Made by a program: the position numbers and the translations under genes
Part shown: positions 46,119-59,328 of the stretch, in pieces
Position numbering within the stretch: the first letter of the stretch is position 1
Layout of the letters: every line of letters begins with the position of its first letter
DNA from: Hericium rajendrae
Taxonomy: Eukaryota > Basidiomycota > Agaricomycetes > Russulales > Hericiaceae
Length of the DNA stretch: 64,000 nt
Direction of reading: 5' to 3'
Assembly: GCA_033439255.1 (NCBI GenBank)
Contig: CM065879.1
Location: forward strand, 1,406,501-1,470,500
Notes under the pieces: generated by a model
Seen by the model: only the letters and a program-made list of their open reading frames with translations
Database searches by the model: none
What the model was told of the DNA's origin: nothing

Positions 46119-46844
46119 ATGTTTGGATGCTGTGTTGCCGGACGACCCCTCCAGACGAATCTGCAGCAGATCGACCAGACCCATGCGGCGTTCGAATTGC
46201 CTCAAGCCGAGTCGATAAACCACATCTGCGTGTTTCTGCTAGGAACAAGTGAGTGATCCATGCTATCTTGTCCGAAAAGCTCGTGTTTCGACTGATGTGT
46301 ACGGCAAGTACCCTTCCCTAATGGCTACGGCGCAACCGTCCATCTCTTCTGGCCAGGAAAGGGCTTCCAGCTGCTGGGCATGTAAGCTGTTCTGCCCTAT
46401 CATGCTCTCCTAACTCTGATCGATACCAGGCTCTCGAATGAAAAACCATCTGCAATCTTTCGGTTACGCGGGACATTCACCCAGCAGTCGACCACTGCGC
46501 ACGCAGCCTTCTCCAGCTCGGGCTCCGCACCTGCCGCGTCGGGCAGCGTGACAGCAGTCCTGGGCATTGCCATCGAGCCACTCGACCAGATCATGGCGCA
46601 GGTCCAGAACCTGCCCTCGGCGCTGGCGAAGCCGCCGCCGCCGCCGGCCGACCCCACGCTCCTAGCGGAGAAAATCGTGAAGAACCTGTTTAACTACGTG
46701 TCGGGGTTCGTGTCGGGCAATTCGAGTGGCGGGAGGATTACGCCGGAAAGTACTGTTTCGATGGGGCTGATCGCGAAGTGGTACGAAACCTTCTTGGCGA
46801 AGATCCGTGCGGGAGGCGTTGAGTTCTTGGATAGACAAGAGTGA
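46119..46844 (+). CDS. OPI10: Hikeshi/Opi10 Hsp70 nuclear import carrier
   Basis: Carrier that brings Hsp70 into the nucleus under heat stress (human Hikeshi; yeast Opi10). Starts MFGCCVAGRPLQTNLQQIDQ, close to the human MFGCLVAGR start. Then FELPQAESINHICVFLLGT, and after a 60-bp intron IPFPNGYGATVHLFWPGKGF and QLLGML. A further intron leads to SNEKPSAIFRLRGTFTQQST, then VLGIAIEPLDQIMAQVQNLP and VKNLFNYVSGFVSG. It ends SMGLIAKWYETFLAKIRAGG and EFLDRQE. The FG-repeat-binding N-terminal domain and helical C-terminal domain are both complete. Confidence 0.92.
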
Positions 46845-48485
46845 TGTGTCTGTGAGTATGTTTCCTACACGACTTGTGTTATGCTGGGGCACTGATTCGG
46901 AGGTATTTTTAGGGAGCAGAAAGATGTTGGCTTGATTTCCGAGACGTTGCGGCATTAGATATCACACGGACATACCTCTCAATGTCGAACGGCAATATCG
47001 ATATCTTGACCATGGCATGGAGCTCAGCATGGAGTGGGCGTCCAGCACTATTTCTCTTGATGTCCGCGGAATCATGTTTCCATATCAACGACTCGGGAGC
47101 TGCGACTCCCGGCTGTCTGCTGCCACTGATTCGCAAGTTGTCCTCAGATCCTTCTTGAACCCGAAACTTGCTTGTCTCACCAATCGCCGATGGATCTCAA
47201 CAGGATGATCAGCGATGTGCACACTCACCTCGTCTGCATTTGACCGACTTGTCCCGAACGTCCCGGAACCTTGTCATCCTGAGGCAACTCCGCGGATGTG
47301 AACCGTCTCTCGACAGCCGTGTACTCTCGCATCAATGTTCTTCCACGATACACTCAAGTTGTTGGCATCGACACTCATCTTGTTTATGCTCATGCAGCGA
47401 ATTGCAAGCCGCGGATATCGCGGAATGCGCGGCCGTCCATTGTACCTCTTCCATGCCTGCCCCAGATCGACATGCTGCATGCTCCCTTCCGGATTTTTAC
47501 CCATCCGATGGCATCGGCATGGCAGCGTCATGTCCAGTAGATGCGACATAATCTTGCAGCTCGCACCTTATTCTCGCCTCAGCTCCCGCATCTGATCCGT
47601 TCGGCATATCCCCCCGAGTGCGTGAGAGGATCCGGAGCTGAGCATTCATTATGGTCCTTCAGCTCCCCAACATGCTTCCGCGGGTCCCTTGCTGTCCTCG
47701 GAGCTTCCCTGCCAGTTAAAGCGAGCAGATCGCCTCTAAGGTAAATCTTCATTTCAGCGCAGCGCTTCCGTCTCACGATAACTTTGTCTCTCTCGATCGA
47801 AAGCGCCAAAATAAGACCGCCAGCGATGCCTTGGGAAGTTCTATGTATACAACAGCCATAGCCATATATCGCAGGAAGCCATGCACCAACGTGGGCGATT
47901 TCATTAAGGCTGACAGGACTTCTGATCGTGCTGCAGCCCCACAGAAGAGCTTCTAAGGGCCTTATCGACTCGATCATGCGCGTTGTGGGCGCACGCGTCT
48001 CCATCTGCCTCTAATGAGCGTCGACGCTGACGCGGAGCGGTAACGATCGTGGGTCGCCTTGCGCATCTGCCACTGTCATGTCCAAATTGATGAGATGTGT
48101 ATGTGTATCTTTGAACGCCAAGGCACACCGTCATTGTCGCGGTTCGATCACAGTGTTTTTTCATGTTGTCATCTCCACGCCGATGGACCGCGGGTTAAGG
48201 CGATGATTGCTCGCACGAGTCGTCAATATCAACACGGCACGCTCGTTGTATGTACCTTCCGTTTGGTCTTACAAGGCAATATCGGTGATGCTTTGGTTCC
48301 GCGGGGCATATTCGATGCTCAGACGCGTACGCAGGCATTGAGATCCGGTACTATCCGGGCATGAGTTCTCCGGTCATCCTGTGATGATAAAGAAAAGTAT
48401 CAAGTCTAGGACATCCTTGAATAATTTAATTTCCATCGGCCTAGCTTACACGTGTACAATACATGGACATCATCCAAATCTCATA
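46845..48485. other. 1.6-kb spacer, no gene seen
   Basis: Open frames of up to 141 residues exist on both strands but none looks like a known protein or joins into a gene by intron rules. Confidence 0.4.
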
Positions 48486-50279
48486 TTACTCTAGCCTTCG
48501 CGGTGCCTTTTCGTCTTCATCATGGCTTACGGCCAGACGGCGCTGCACCTCGCCGTCCTTATTTTTATAGAATACGATGTCGCCTTCGTCTTCGATGAAG
48601 CAGCACTCCGTAAATGAGCGATATAGTGCGCGGAACGTGTTCTGGCCGCATCGCTATCAACATCATAGCATTAGTGCGAGATGGAACCCGGCGCAACGCA
48701 CCGTCGAATCATAGTTGTAGTGCTCCCCGAGCACGCGTTTCAGGTGAGCCGTCACCTGCGGCTGATTATCTGCAATGAAATTGAGTGTATTAGCGTATAT
48801 GAACGTGATGCGGAGACTGTGGGGCGGGCATCGCCGGACGCACAGAATGGGATGTTCGAGAAGAGGTGGTGCGCGACATGGTCGTGCGACACCTGTGTCG
48901 CACACCGTCAGCAATGGGCACGCGTGTTCATAGACCTCTTGATCACGCAGGACGTACGTTGTGCAGGAAGAACCGCCCGGCCCAGCCGAGGAGCGGGCGA
49001 TCGACCGTGGCGACTGCGCCACGAAGGAACGTCCACTCCTTGGCGCGATAGTGCGGAATTGTCGGGTCGGAGTGGTGCAGGAATGTCAGCATCACGATCC
49101 AGTGGTTCGCAAGCTGTCATCGATAGAAAGTCTGAGCATTAACGACATGTGTAAGAAGGTTGGTGTGGTGTGGGGCTGACCAGATACGGGATGAAATAGA
49201 ACTTCACGACGCTGGAAAGACCTGCGTGGCGAATGTAGAGCGAGAGCATGCAGAGCATGAACGCGAGCCCGAGATTGGAGGCTATGATTTTGAGGCGCTC
49301 GCGCTCCTTGAAGAGTGCCGAGGACGGTGATAGATGCTAGACAATTATGTTATTAATTTCTTTTGCGGAACGCCGTGTCGTTACACGTACATTGGTGCCC
49401 TTCGGGTATCGCGGTGAGCCAAGAGCGTTGTAGGCCAGGTATGCGTGCCAGCCGAAGGCCTGCATGATGAGCATGCGGCCTAGCGTGTAGATCGGCGTTT
49501 CTTCGAATATGTCATGGTAGTCCGTGACGCGGGCTTCTGTTGCACGGGGCAAGGCATAGTCTGCGCGGGTGCGAGGCACATAATTTTCATCCCGCTCAAC
49601 CGACCCTGTCGCTTTCTGCGGAAACGTGGATGAGTATCAGAAAGATAGAAGTCTGTGAAAAAAAAATACATGGTGTGTGTGATGCGTGGAACGCCATGAA
49701 TAATACGGCACAAGCAAGAACTGTCATGACAGCTTCAATGGCGTTCATAGTACGGATGAGACGGAGTACCGACTGTGTGCAAGGCGTAGCCGGCGACATG
49801 GTTAATCCAAGTGTGTTCGGATAAAGTGCCATGTCCAGCTTCATGACCTGATGCGAAAATTTAATGCACAAACTTCATAACCATGAAACTATCCCACCTA
49901 AGCACCACCACCCAGCGAGAGCAATGCCCTGCCACCACCAATACGTCGACCATAAGGCATACTTCAGCAGTTGAGCAGGCATGTAACCCAAGGTATTATT
50001 GGTTGTTAAAGCATGCACCGAATGCTCGATGAAGGTTGCAGCCTTATAGAAACATGCAGAGCAAAGGATATCACGAGCAACGTAGTACGCTGCTTTGGCG
50101 GTCGATTTCTGCCAGAGCTCTTTCGGGATAGTCCCACGAAGCTCCGATAGAGTCACCTGTACATACATAAGTCCCGATTCGTTAAATAATGGCGCAAAGA
50201 CACAGACCGAGGGTGGGCTAAAATCGGACTGCTTTCGGCGCTGGTACTCTGCAGAGTCTCGGAGAAATTCGAGCAACAT
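48486..50279 (-). CDS. Δ12 fatty-acid desaturase, copy 1
   Basis: Membrane di-iron desaturase of the FAD2/oleate Δ12 type that introduces the second double bond (linoleate). Start MLLEFLRDSAEYQRRKQSDF; then TLSELRGTIPKELWQKSTAK, YVARDILCSACFYKAATFIE and YWWWQGIALAGWWCLG. Histidine box 1 is HEAGHG (relatives have Cys for Ala); box 2, after an intron, lies in LVPYYSWRSTHHTHH, joined to KATGSVERDENYVPRTRADY; box 3 is NVSHDHVAHHLFSNIPFCA. Conserved FLHHSDPTIPHYRAKEWTFL and TVDRPLLGWAGRFFLHN lie before box 3. It ends FTECCFIEDEGDIVFYKNKD and a charged tail. All boxes are complete, so it is probably active at the ER. Confidence 0.88.
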
Positions 50280-53200
50280 TGTGATTCAGATTTATGGGAG
50301 AGTTAGGGGAGTACGAAAGCGAAGAGTTGATGTGAAATCTCTGCCATTGGGAGCCGGCCTTTATAGACGGTGAACTCTTGCGAATGCCAGACTTACGCGC
50401 ATGTTCCTCCGTGGGCTTCCAACGTGAAAGCTGACAGCATCAAAAACGCGGATTCGCATAATTGAAAGATGCAATACCGGCATTGATTTCTGTCGTATCA
50501 TCTCCGTACGCATGGGCTATGAGGTCTGGCGGAGGTCGGAGTGAAGCATGCAGCAGCTGGCGATTTAACGTCAGATCCAGAAAATGTCGTCCGGGGGCCA
50601 GGGCGCTGGCACCCAAAGTCCCCCGACCACTTTTAGATCACAAAGATCCACAATCTCGAACTCAAAATTGCGGATCCGGACTCCGATCCGTGCCTGTGGC
50701 CATGTTGTATTAGTCAGCATTTGTCTCCGTGATGACAATCAATCCCTCCCGCGGACTGCCATCGTATGTTTTCCATCAACTGAACGGCGAGACATCATTA
50801 ACATCTGTTATCATCACCACAGCGACTCTTTATATCGATAGAAACTAGATTCTTAGGTCTTCATGACCGCAAACCCATGCATCCATTGTTTATGGCTCTC
50901 ATTCCAGCATGTCTCTGAACTCGAAGTACCGAGCATCTCGCCTTTGCAAGATAGCAAATCCGTATTCGTGGTTTATACATAGGTGAGCCATGTTTTCTAT
51001 GCCACTTCTCAGAGCACTCAGCGTAGACGCTGAGACGTTGCATCTACTCGTGCTGGCCGCTACGGTATCTGCTCGTACACGCCCTCGCCTAGAATAGTCC
51101 CATCGAAGTATTCTTCTGAGAATTCTGCTCAATTAAAGCATGAATGACCAAGAGGCTCCGGGCCTCGTGTCTTCTGGATCCGAGGCCAGCTTTCGTCACG
51201 TTTCATGGCGACCTGGGTAAGCAGATCCTCTCTAATGATAGTCGTACTGATCTCAGATATTACAGCGCCAGCATCTACACAATTCACCTTAATTGACTGA
51301 TTATGACGTCGCAAACAAAGTAGAATACGATTGGAACGACCTTGTCACGCTCCCAAATTCTGAACGGGGATACGTCTCCGTGCTCGAAAGGCCTGCATTC
51401 GATGTCTGCCGAAGGTGGCTTCACTAGTTACCGTGGCAATGTTCGGTGCTGACTCGTTGTCTGCGCATGCGTCTAGCTCTAGATGTGACGCGGTGTCCAT
51501 CATCATCATCTTCCGATGACGCCGATCCTGCCTTTGACACTTGGCCTTGCTGGAGGGTCTCGTACATATGAAGCATGCATTCGTGTGGTACTAGCAAGTC
51601 TGTGCACTCTCAACACAAATACGAACCTTACTTTGCTGGCGAAGACTATGAGCTGCAGGATTGCGCTCAATGTCTTGTGACGACCGTCAAGTTGTATCAC
51701 GTAGGCATCTTCATCCTGTCCATGTCATTTGGAGATCCGCTGAGCGCTACGTCTATCTGCAGGCGGGATCAACCTGCGATGCACGCGATCTCCAATTTCC
51801 GCCGTCTGGAATGTTCGATATAGGCGAGTCATCACCTGCCGGCCCCCTCGTTTCTGATTAATAATGTCTCTGACAGGACTTTGCGTCAATGCCAACCCGC
51901 CGATCACTTTGCAGGGAAGGAGGTCGAGAGCTGCCCGCTCAGTGCCACGGTTAGTGTCACAATTGTCGTACAACGTCCGTAATAGCAAGAACTTTGGCCA
52001 CGGCTCAACGATAAATCATTGCTTACACTTCTCAACTTCGGCCATACTAGAACCCCTCGGGCCCTCTTACATGTGCACTAGGGCATCTTCATAAATCTCA
52101 TAAACACCCTCTTACGCCCACCCGCCCACCCCAATGCAGGACCTGCGAGCGGTCGGTGTCACTTTGCAACTATGACGACATGATCATGGCCCCGCTCTCC
52201 AGCCTTGCGGACGCGGACGCATTGCCCAGATTAACTTACCATGCTTCGTATCTGATATACATAACCCGATGCTGAGGCTGGACCGGCGACGATCCATTCG
52301 TCGGTTCTCACAAACATCTTCCAGGGACCATGCTTGCTGTCACGGGCATATCATGTAGGCAGCTCGAGAGTGCATGATGAGTATGTGGTACGTCCGCCCC
52401 AACTGCGAGTTTTTACGCGCATTCCTGCCCCTTAAATTTGCATGCCGACGGGGACTTACAGCGCTTTTTAATTGGAATACGGAATTCAGCTGCGGTTGGA
52501 GGCAGGACTCGAATATCGCGGAAATGCGATCCGCCAGAAGGCCGGTCAGACGTGTAGGTTTTTTCCGATCAATGCACGGACCGAGATGCGCCAGCTGTAA
52601 TATAGCTGAAACAGTTCCTCGAGACGATAGACTCGGAGAAGGTTAAATTGCACCGGCGCTAATAGATTAGCATGGGCGCGGGGAGATTCAGGCCCTTGGC
52701 AGTTAGATGGAAAGGATGCATGTCATCAGCGCTTTGACGGAATGGATGACCATGACGACAGAGTGCTTAAGGGACGTGTCCAGGGCAGTGATGCATGCCC
52801 GCGCGGGGCCGAGGTAAGCTGTTACATTCCACAGGCCTTGTGCGTACTCGAGCTCACTATTCCTGGACATAGCCATGCATCACGAACGTTGAAGGAAACC
52901 ACAAGGAGAAAATATGTCCGCACGAACCGCCCATGCACTGGCAGCGGGAGATGGACTACAGCCATAGTTCGACAATTTCTGGAATATGAGTTCTTAACTT
53001 CCTAAGTCCATCAAAATCGAAAGCTTGGGAATGACATGAGTCTGCATAAGTCTGATTCTGTTTCATCTCTGCAGCCACCATTTAAATTACCGAATTTCGG
53101 CAGAATTTTCCTCTCGATAGACTCGGGATCCTCCGCGAGTCATGAAAAGTTCGCACATCGGGAGCGGCGGCGTTCCGTCGCGATCGAAGACCGGGGCTAC

Positions 53201-54287
53201 GTGAGGTTTTTCAAGTCCATCTCACGGAGCGCCTTGCTAACCTGCGGCCTCGTGCACTACGAGCGGGCAGTCCATCATGGTCGACCCTGGTTGATTGACA
53301 TGACTTACTGCGAAACCCGAACGACCTCGTATCGCCGGACTAGCGCTTATATTGGGGGTTCGTACAAAGCTCAGCGGTTCTCATGCAGGGACGATGCCTT
53401 TGCAGGTCTGTCATCTTGTCAATGTCGGGTTGAAAATAAATCCTCGATAGTGGGTCCAGCATGCGGCTGTTATCCGCATTTTAGGGATTGATTTGAGTCA
53501 TCTCCAGAGCAAGGATCTATTTATTTCGGTCTGAAATATCCGTGAGCGCAGATGGCGCGTCTTGGTCAATGAATATGAATTAGAAGCATGCGCAAAGTCA
53601 TTAGTGATTATTGTATGCATCGACCTCGGTACCAGTTCTTAGATAGCGATCGATCTCATTCTCAGGTAAGTACTGCACTTGACGGGGACAGTAACTCCTT
53701 CTAGGCGCAGAATAATCAGAAACTGTCCTATCGTTGGAATTCTAACTGCATCCCTCGGCTTCTCGCAACTGTGAATATACATACATTGCTATGACAGCGG
53801 CAATCCGCGCGAGTGGTAGGTACTTCAAGTCTTGCCGCAATTTATCACCAGTGACATCACACGGGCTTCTCTATCCAGGATGACAGACAGCAGACGTGAA
53901 TGATGGTCTAGAGCCGATGCGCGTCTTCGCCTTGGGAGCGGTATGCAAGTACTTCTGCGCAGCGGCGGAAATTAGAAGCACGAGCTAGGGCACTCATGAC
54001 AATGTCGTACTTACCTCAACCCGCACGCGTTCAACGCGTGTGTGAAGACGGCTGTCCACGGTGCGAATCGTGTGTTGCCGCGTGGTCTGGTATGGTGGGG
54101 TGGCCTCGAGTCTGAGTGCGCAATGTTGTACAACCAACGCCGGCAACATCGATGCGGTGACATTGAGTGGCTGAGCGTTGAATCGCGCGCATCATTAACG
54201 ACATACACTTTAGTACCATCGCTTTGCTTAAAAGCGAGGCAACATGCACGAGGACTGGCCAGCATTTCCCTTTCCTCCTTCGATCAC
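50280..54287. other. 4-kb stretch between desaturases, no gene seen
   Basis: Flanked by the 5' ends of both desaturase genes, which point outward. Open frames are short and scattered with no family-like content. I saw no terminal repeats or transposon remnant. The divergent layout means it contains both promoters. Confidence 0.45.
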
Positions 54288-56007
54288 ATGGACCTGAGTC
54301 CACGAAAAATATTCACTACCGCCATGAACTTGCAGCCGAGGCCATCTAAGCTCCAAAGCGTCGAGGGTCTGCCGGATCATACTGGCGAAGAACGTATTCC
54401 CGGATTCAGCCCTATGAAGTGGTGAGTAGAAGTACGATCGAGCTTCCGCTTTCCGAAACTGACTGCCTATAGGTCGCTAGCCGAGATACGCGCGGCTATC
54501 CCTGCGCGTCTGTTCGCACGGGACACAAGACGTAGCATGCGCTATCTCGTCCGAGATATGGCCATGGCGATAGCCATGTGGAGACTTGCTCTCTTCATCG
54601 ATCCGTGTCTCCAAACCAGTCAGACGAAGTCTCAGCTTGGCGCTCAAGTCGCGGAAATCTTACGATGGTTAAGCTGGATGGTCTAGTGAGTCGTTTTTCA
54701 TGCAGTTAGAAGGGTCTGCAACTGACAAGCATTCTGTAGCTGGTGGTTTCAGGGCCTGATTTTCACGGGCATCTGGGTCGTCGGCCATGAGGTTAGTGTT
54801 ACTCGCTCCCGCCTATGGGAGGAAGTTCCTAACCTTGTGTGACAGTGTGGACATGGCGCGTTCTCTGAGAGCAAACAACTGTGCAACACGATCGGATTCG
54901 TAAGTACTAATAAGAGATGATAGTGCAATTGGCTTATCTGTGAGTATAGATAACACACACGTTCCTGTGGACTCCCTATTTCAGCTGGAAGATATCACAT
55001 CATCGACATCATAGCAACCATGCATCAATGGAACGAGACGAAGTCTATGTGCCAAAAACGAGGGCCGACCTCGGGATTCCCGAAGATCATGGCCACAAAA
55101 TCGATTACGAGGACTACTTGGGCGACACACCAATCTTTACATTGTTCATGCTCATTCGACAGCAGCTTTTGGCGTTCCCTGCGTATCTGTGTGAGTGGTC
55201 TTCCTTCTGGCGTTCGAGAATAAGTTCCTGAATCGTGAGAATATCAGTATTCAACGTCTCTGGACAGAAGAGATATCCTGCTTGGACAAACCACTTCAAC
55301 AGTAAGTCAGCCATATTCTCGCGCACATCAGCGGAACTCACCTGAGCTCCTCAAGCGGAATCCATCCTCTTCACAAAAGGGCAGAGGCGACTCGTGATAG
55401 TCTCGAATTTGGGTATCATCGCTATGATACTGGGCGTTCAGCGCGCGTGCGCTACCTTCGGCGCAGCGCAGATCCTAAAATACTATGGAATTCCATGGCT
55501 CTGCGTCAGCCACTGGTTCATCATGATCACCTACCTTCATCACACCGATCCCAGCCTCCCTCATTACCGGAACAAGGAATGGAATCATCAGCGCGGTGCT
55601 GCATCGACCGTAGACAGACCGTTCCTAGGATGGCAGGGCCGATTCTTCCTTCACGATGTCGCTCACTTCCACGTCATTCATCACTTCTTTCCGAAGATGC
55701 CATGGTGTATGTCATCCATCTGTCGCCTTGCCTTGCAAACCGTTCCTGACATGTGTTTCAGATAATGGGGCCGAAGCGACGGGATACCTCAAACACTTCA
55801 TTGGCGAGCATTATGCCTTTTCGGACAAACCTGCATTCCAGGCACTATGGCGGAATTACAACGATTGTCAGTTCGTGGAGAATGATGGTAAGACAAAGTC
55901 ATCCATGGTCAAATTTCGAAAGACTTACTGGTGATTCAGGTGACGTCTTGTTCTATCGCGACAGAAAAGGCCGAGCACAGCGTCGTCCAGCGAGTCCTGA
56001 GATGTGA
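54288..56007 (+). CDS. Δ12 fatty-acid desaturase, copy 2
   Basis: Second FAD2-type desaturase. Start [20 protein letters not shown]; exon 2 [38 protein letters not shown]. Histidine box 1 (HECGHGAF) is split by an intron after HE. Box 2 is [20 protein letters not shown], followed by [20 protein letters not shown]. Then [53 protein letters not shown] and [20 protein letters not shown], and box 3 [17 protein letters not shown]. The last exons give [20 protein letters not shown] and [20 protein letters not shown]. The canonical HECGH and ERDEVYVPK make it the more typical of the two. It differs from copy 1 along its whole length, so the duplication is not recent. Confidence 0.9.
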
Positions 56008-56581
56008 ATAGTTTCGAAAATGATAGAGGGGAAATTAGACGGGAAAAGTTAGACCAGCAGTAATACGGTCAAAAGTATGCGATAGAGAGATTTGTAATTA
56101 TTTAGATGTGACTATTTAACTTTATTCGACTTCCGAGATATGTACCAGGGAACTCGCAGACTAAGGATGCATGCTAGATCTGCGATGAACATGATGAGAC
56201 TTGTCAATGAACGGCACAAATGATCCATGAGCCAATGTGTGCGAGACGGACCAGTGAAGCATCGAGACTTGACGAACTTTCCTGGTTCGAACAATTCATC
56301 GTTGGCACTGTCGTGAGGACAGAATGTCATCGTGGACATGGGGCTTAATAGACAGAACGGTTATCTTCTGTCTGAGATCAGCTACGGAGATAGATGTGGG
56401 GGAAACAGCTGAAAGAATTGGCAACACGCGATGGGATATCGGTACGCGTGACGTAATCACTCTTGGTCGAAGTGCGCGTCTCAGAATTCCTTACGCGTAC
56501 TTTCTCTTCATCTACCACATTGACCGCACCTCCAAACCTTCGGTTTTCTTTTGGTCGGACCAATTTATCTCTCAACACACC
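56008..56581. other. Intergenic, no gene seen
   Basis: Terminator of desaturase copy 2 and promoter of the UBA/UIM gene. No motif recognised. Confidence 0.4.
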
Positions 56582-59194
56582 ATGGCGAGCGTAGAGGATG
56601 AAAATATTGAACAGCTGGTCATGATGATGGGCGGAGACCTCGATCCTAACATTGTCCGAGGAGTTCTCCGAAAGGTTAACGGCGACATGCAAAAGGCCGC
56701 GACAGAGCTTCTGAATGACCCGACAGGGGGGAGCTTGCTGGACAGCATATGGTCTGCTGCCTCTACGCCAGGCGTACTTCGCCTGAATCAGCCGGAGCAG
56801 GGGCAAACCTCTGGGCCTCGAACTCCTCCTCGTAAGTACCTGTCTATCACCTCAGATTATTGACTGATATCGATTAGCCTCAAGGCCTGAGCGACATCTA
56901 GAGGCGACGCATGAGATGGAAGACGTTGAAGATAAGGACCTCAGGGAGGCTCTTGAGGCATCGATGCAGACGGAATCCGCCAAGCTCATTCCAAGCGACA
57001 GAGCGCCTGATCCTAACTGGGCCATGGTGCCGTCAAATGTATCTAGAACTTTCCTTCTTTTCAACAAGCATATTTATCAGGAAAATAGGTTGAGATACCG
57101 CCCGTGTCGCAGGAACAGGAAATCCCAGGATTGGATCGTGCTATTCAAGAAAGCCTCAACACATACAACGACTATGCGAACGAAACAATCGAAGAGCTAC
57201 CTCTAGAGAAAAGGGTTCGAAAAGACGGAAGGTGTTTATTTTTTCCTTTTTTTTTTCTTTAAACATCCTTCATGGGCTTTGCCTTCACTCCCTAAGACCT
57301 GTATCTTTACGCCCCTCTCAGGGGATGCTAGCATTTGCTGGCCTCCTTGTGCAAGGCCTTTTCTTCGTCCCACAAGTCCGAGAGAGCTTGGCCCGCTGGA
57401 GACCTTCCCCGTCGGGGCCTTCAAATGAAGTTCTCACACCGCCGACAAGTGGACCAGGTAAGGTATTGTATCATCTTGTCTAAAACGATTGCCTCACGGT
57501 GCCGTTTTTCCCAGAACATATGGTATGGACACTTGTCGAACTTTTTGCGAACATGGACCTTGCAGCGTTGTCTGAACTCAACGTCGACGCAGCGCTCAAA
57601 GCCTTTGGTGTCGAGCCTCCAGCTCATGCCATCCAGAGCCCTGGCGACATAACCTACCGTAAACATTCGAGTCCTCTTATTTATCCATAGGACTCTTATT
57701 TAGTACCGGACTAGAATTCATGAACAACTTGGCCTGGATCACAGAGTCGGTGCTTTATAAAGATGCCGCTACTCAGACACATCAATGGTCAAGGTAATGC
57801 CCTATCAGCTCAAAACCGTTCATAAGATAGACTGATTCAGATGCTTAGGCTATTCCATTTCCGATACGGATCTAGCGATGCAGAGCCCAATCTCTCACCA
57901 CTTGACAAACGCTACGACACCTCTGTTGTTAAAGTCGACGTCCGAGACGAAGATAAAGACTACGACCTGATTTCCGCCCTGTCGTCGCAGCTCTCGCACG
58001 ACGACATGAGCACACGACAGCACGTCATCTTCGAGCCATCCGACGTCGTCTCGTTCAACCTTGTGCGGCACGAGTCGCTCCCGTCGTACTCGGGCGGGCA
58101 GTCCCCGCCCAAGCAACGTTTTCGGTATCCCAAGCACATCTACCTCGACCAATTCATGCGGAAAAATGCAGAGCTTGCAGCGTCCAAGCGTGCGCAGCAA
58201 AAGCAGATACTGGAGGAGATCCAGCGACTGACTTTGCGGAAAGCTGCGTTGACTCATGCCAATGTCAGTGGGTTTGCTCGTATCGTCATCTGTGCATGGC
58301 TTATTAGGTGTATCAGAACAAAGATACCTTGAAGGATCTTCGGTCTTCGGTCTATTATTTCGAGAACGTCGCGAACAAGGATGATCCGGAGCGCAAAGCT
58401 TCTGTCGGGCTTGTGGCCCTCAAGATGCGCAAGATTCTCACTCGAATAGAAAACGAGCTCGAGAGTATGTGCTTTTTGTTCTTCAGTGGCGACCGTAGCT
58501 GAATTGCATCTCCAGCGATTGACAGTGAAATTTCCAAATTAAAGGTCCAATCTGCAGGTTTGTTCGAGGGATCAGAACTGCGGCAGCATCAGGTACGCCC
58601 TATGTCTGCATAGATTCGTTTGGACTTACTTCACGCATGCTACCGCAGTACGATCTACGCGTCGTTCTGGTTCATGATGGACTGCCCGGCAGAAACCATC
58701 TCTATTCCTACGTGCAGCATCAGGATAGATGGTGGAAGACAGTGGACTACACCGTCACTGAGGTCCGCGTTCCATTATCCCTTCCGTTCGACGATGACCC
58801 AACCATTCGTTACGCCTTACAGGTTCCAGAAGACATCGTCCTTAACGACCCCACCGGCCTGCACCTCAATGCTGGGCCATACATGCTTATCTACAGCCGC
58901 GCCACTCCTGACTTGGACACCACACAACCACTCCCATGGCCCGAAGACGTCAAGGTGCGCCACGCGGCCCTGCCTCCCGTCTAGCTCGCGCACTCACACC
59001 ACTGTCAGAATTCAGTCAAGCACAACAACCAGGCGTTCCTCGCGCAGCTGCCGCTGGAGGCCGCGAACCAGGCGCGGAACACGTCTCCGCCGACATCACC
59101 GTATCAATCTTACGAGTCGCAGTGGGACACGCCTTCATCGAGCGTCGAGCCGCCTTCGAGTCCCCGAGGCGACCCAATGGACGTAAGCGTATGA
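56582..59194 (+). CDS. UBA/UIM USP25/28 (Ubp2)-like protein, catalytic Cys missing
   Basis: Layout of the USP25/USP28/Ubp2 group. An N-terminal UBA-like domain (ENIEQLVMMMGGDLDPNIVR, GVLRKVNGDMQKAATELLND) is followed by two ubiquitin-interacting motifs (DVEDKDLREALEASMQ; GLDRAIQESLNTYNDYANE). The peptidase domain starts RPVSLRPSQGMLAFAGLLVQ then GLFFVPQVRESLARW. Active relatives have GNTCW/YxN at this point; here no Cys is present. Later parts follow the family: HMVWTLVELFANMDLAALSE, DALKAF-like segments, QHVIFEPSDVVSFNLVRHES, RFRYPKHIYLDQFMRKN and a coiled coil (KRAQQKQILEEIQRLTLRKA). The His region GLPGRNHLYSYVQHQDRWWK keeps its His, and DYTVTEV keeps the Asp. It reads as a non-catalytic ubiquitin reader or scaffold. 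About ten exons were joined by eye; it ends GDPMDVSV. Confidence 0.75.
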
Positions 59195-59328
59195 ATGTGT
59201 AACGACGACGACGACATCAGTGCTGTATTCTTAGACAAATGTATTCCCACTCTGAGCTCTGTGCTACACGTTTTGGCTGTTAGTACAACAACAGGTAGAT
59301 AAGCCACGCTAAATAATACCATGCATCC

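Noticed and set aside
50280-54287. Search for a transposon or decayed gene between the two desaturases.
   Set aside because: No terminal repeats, target-site duplication or family-like frames were seen by eye.
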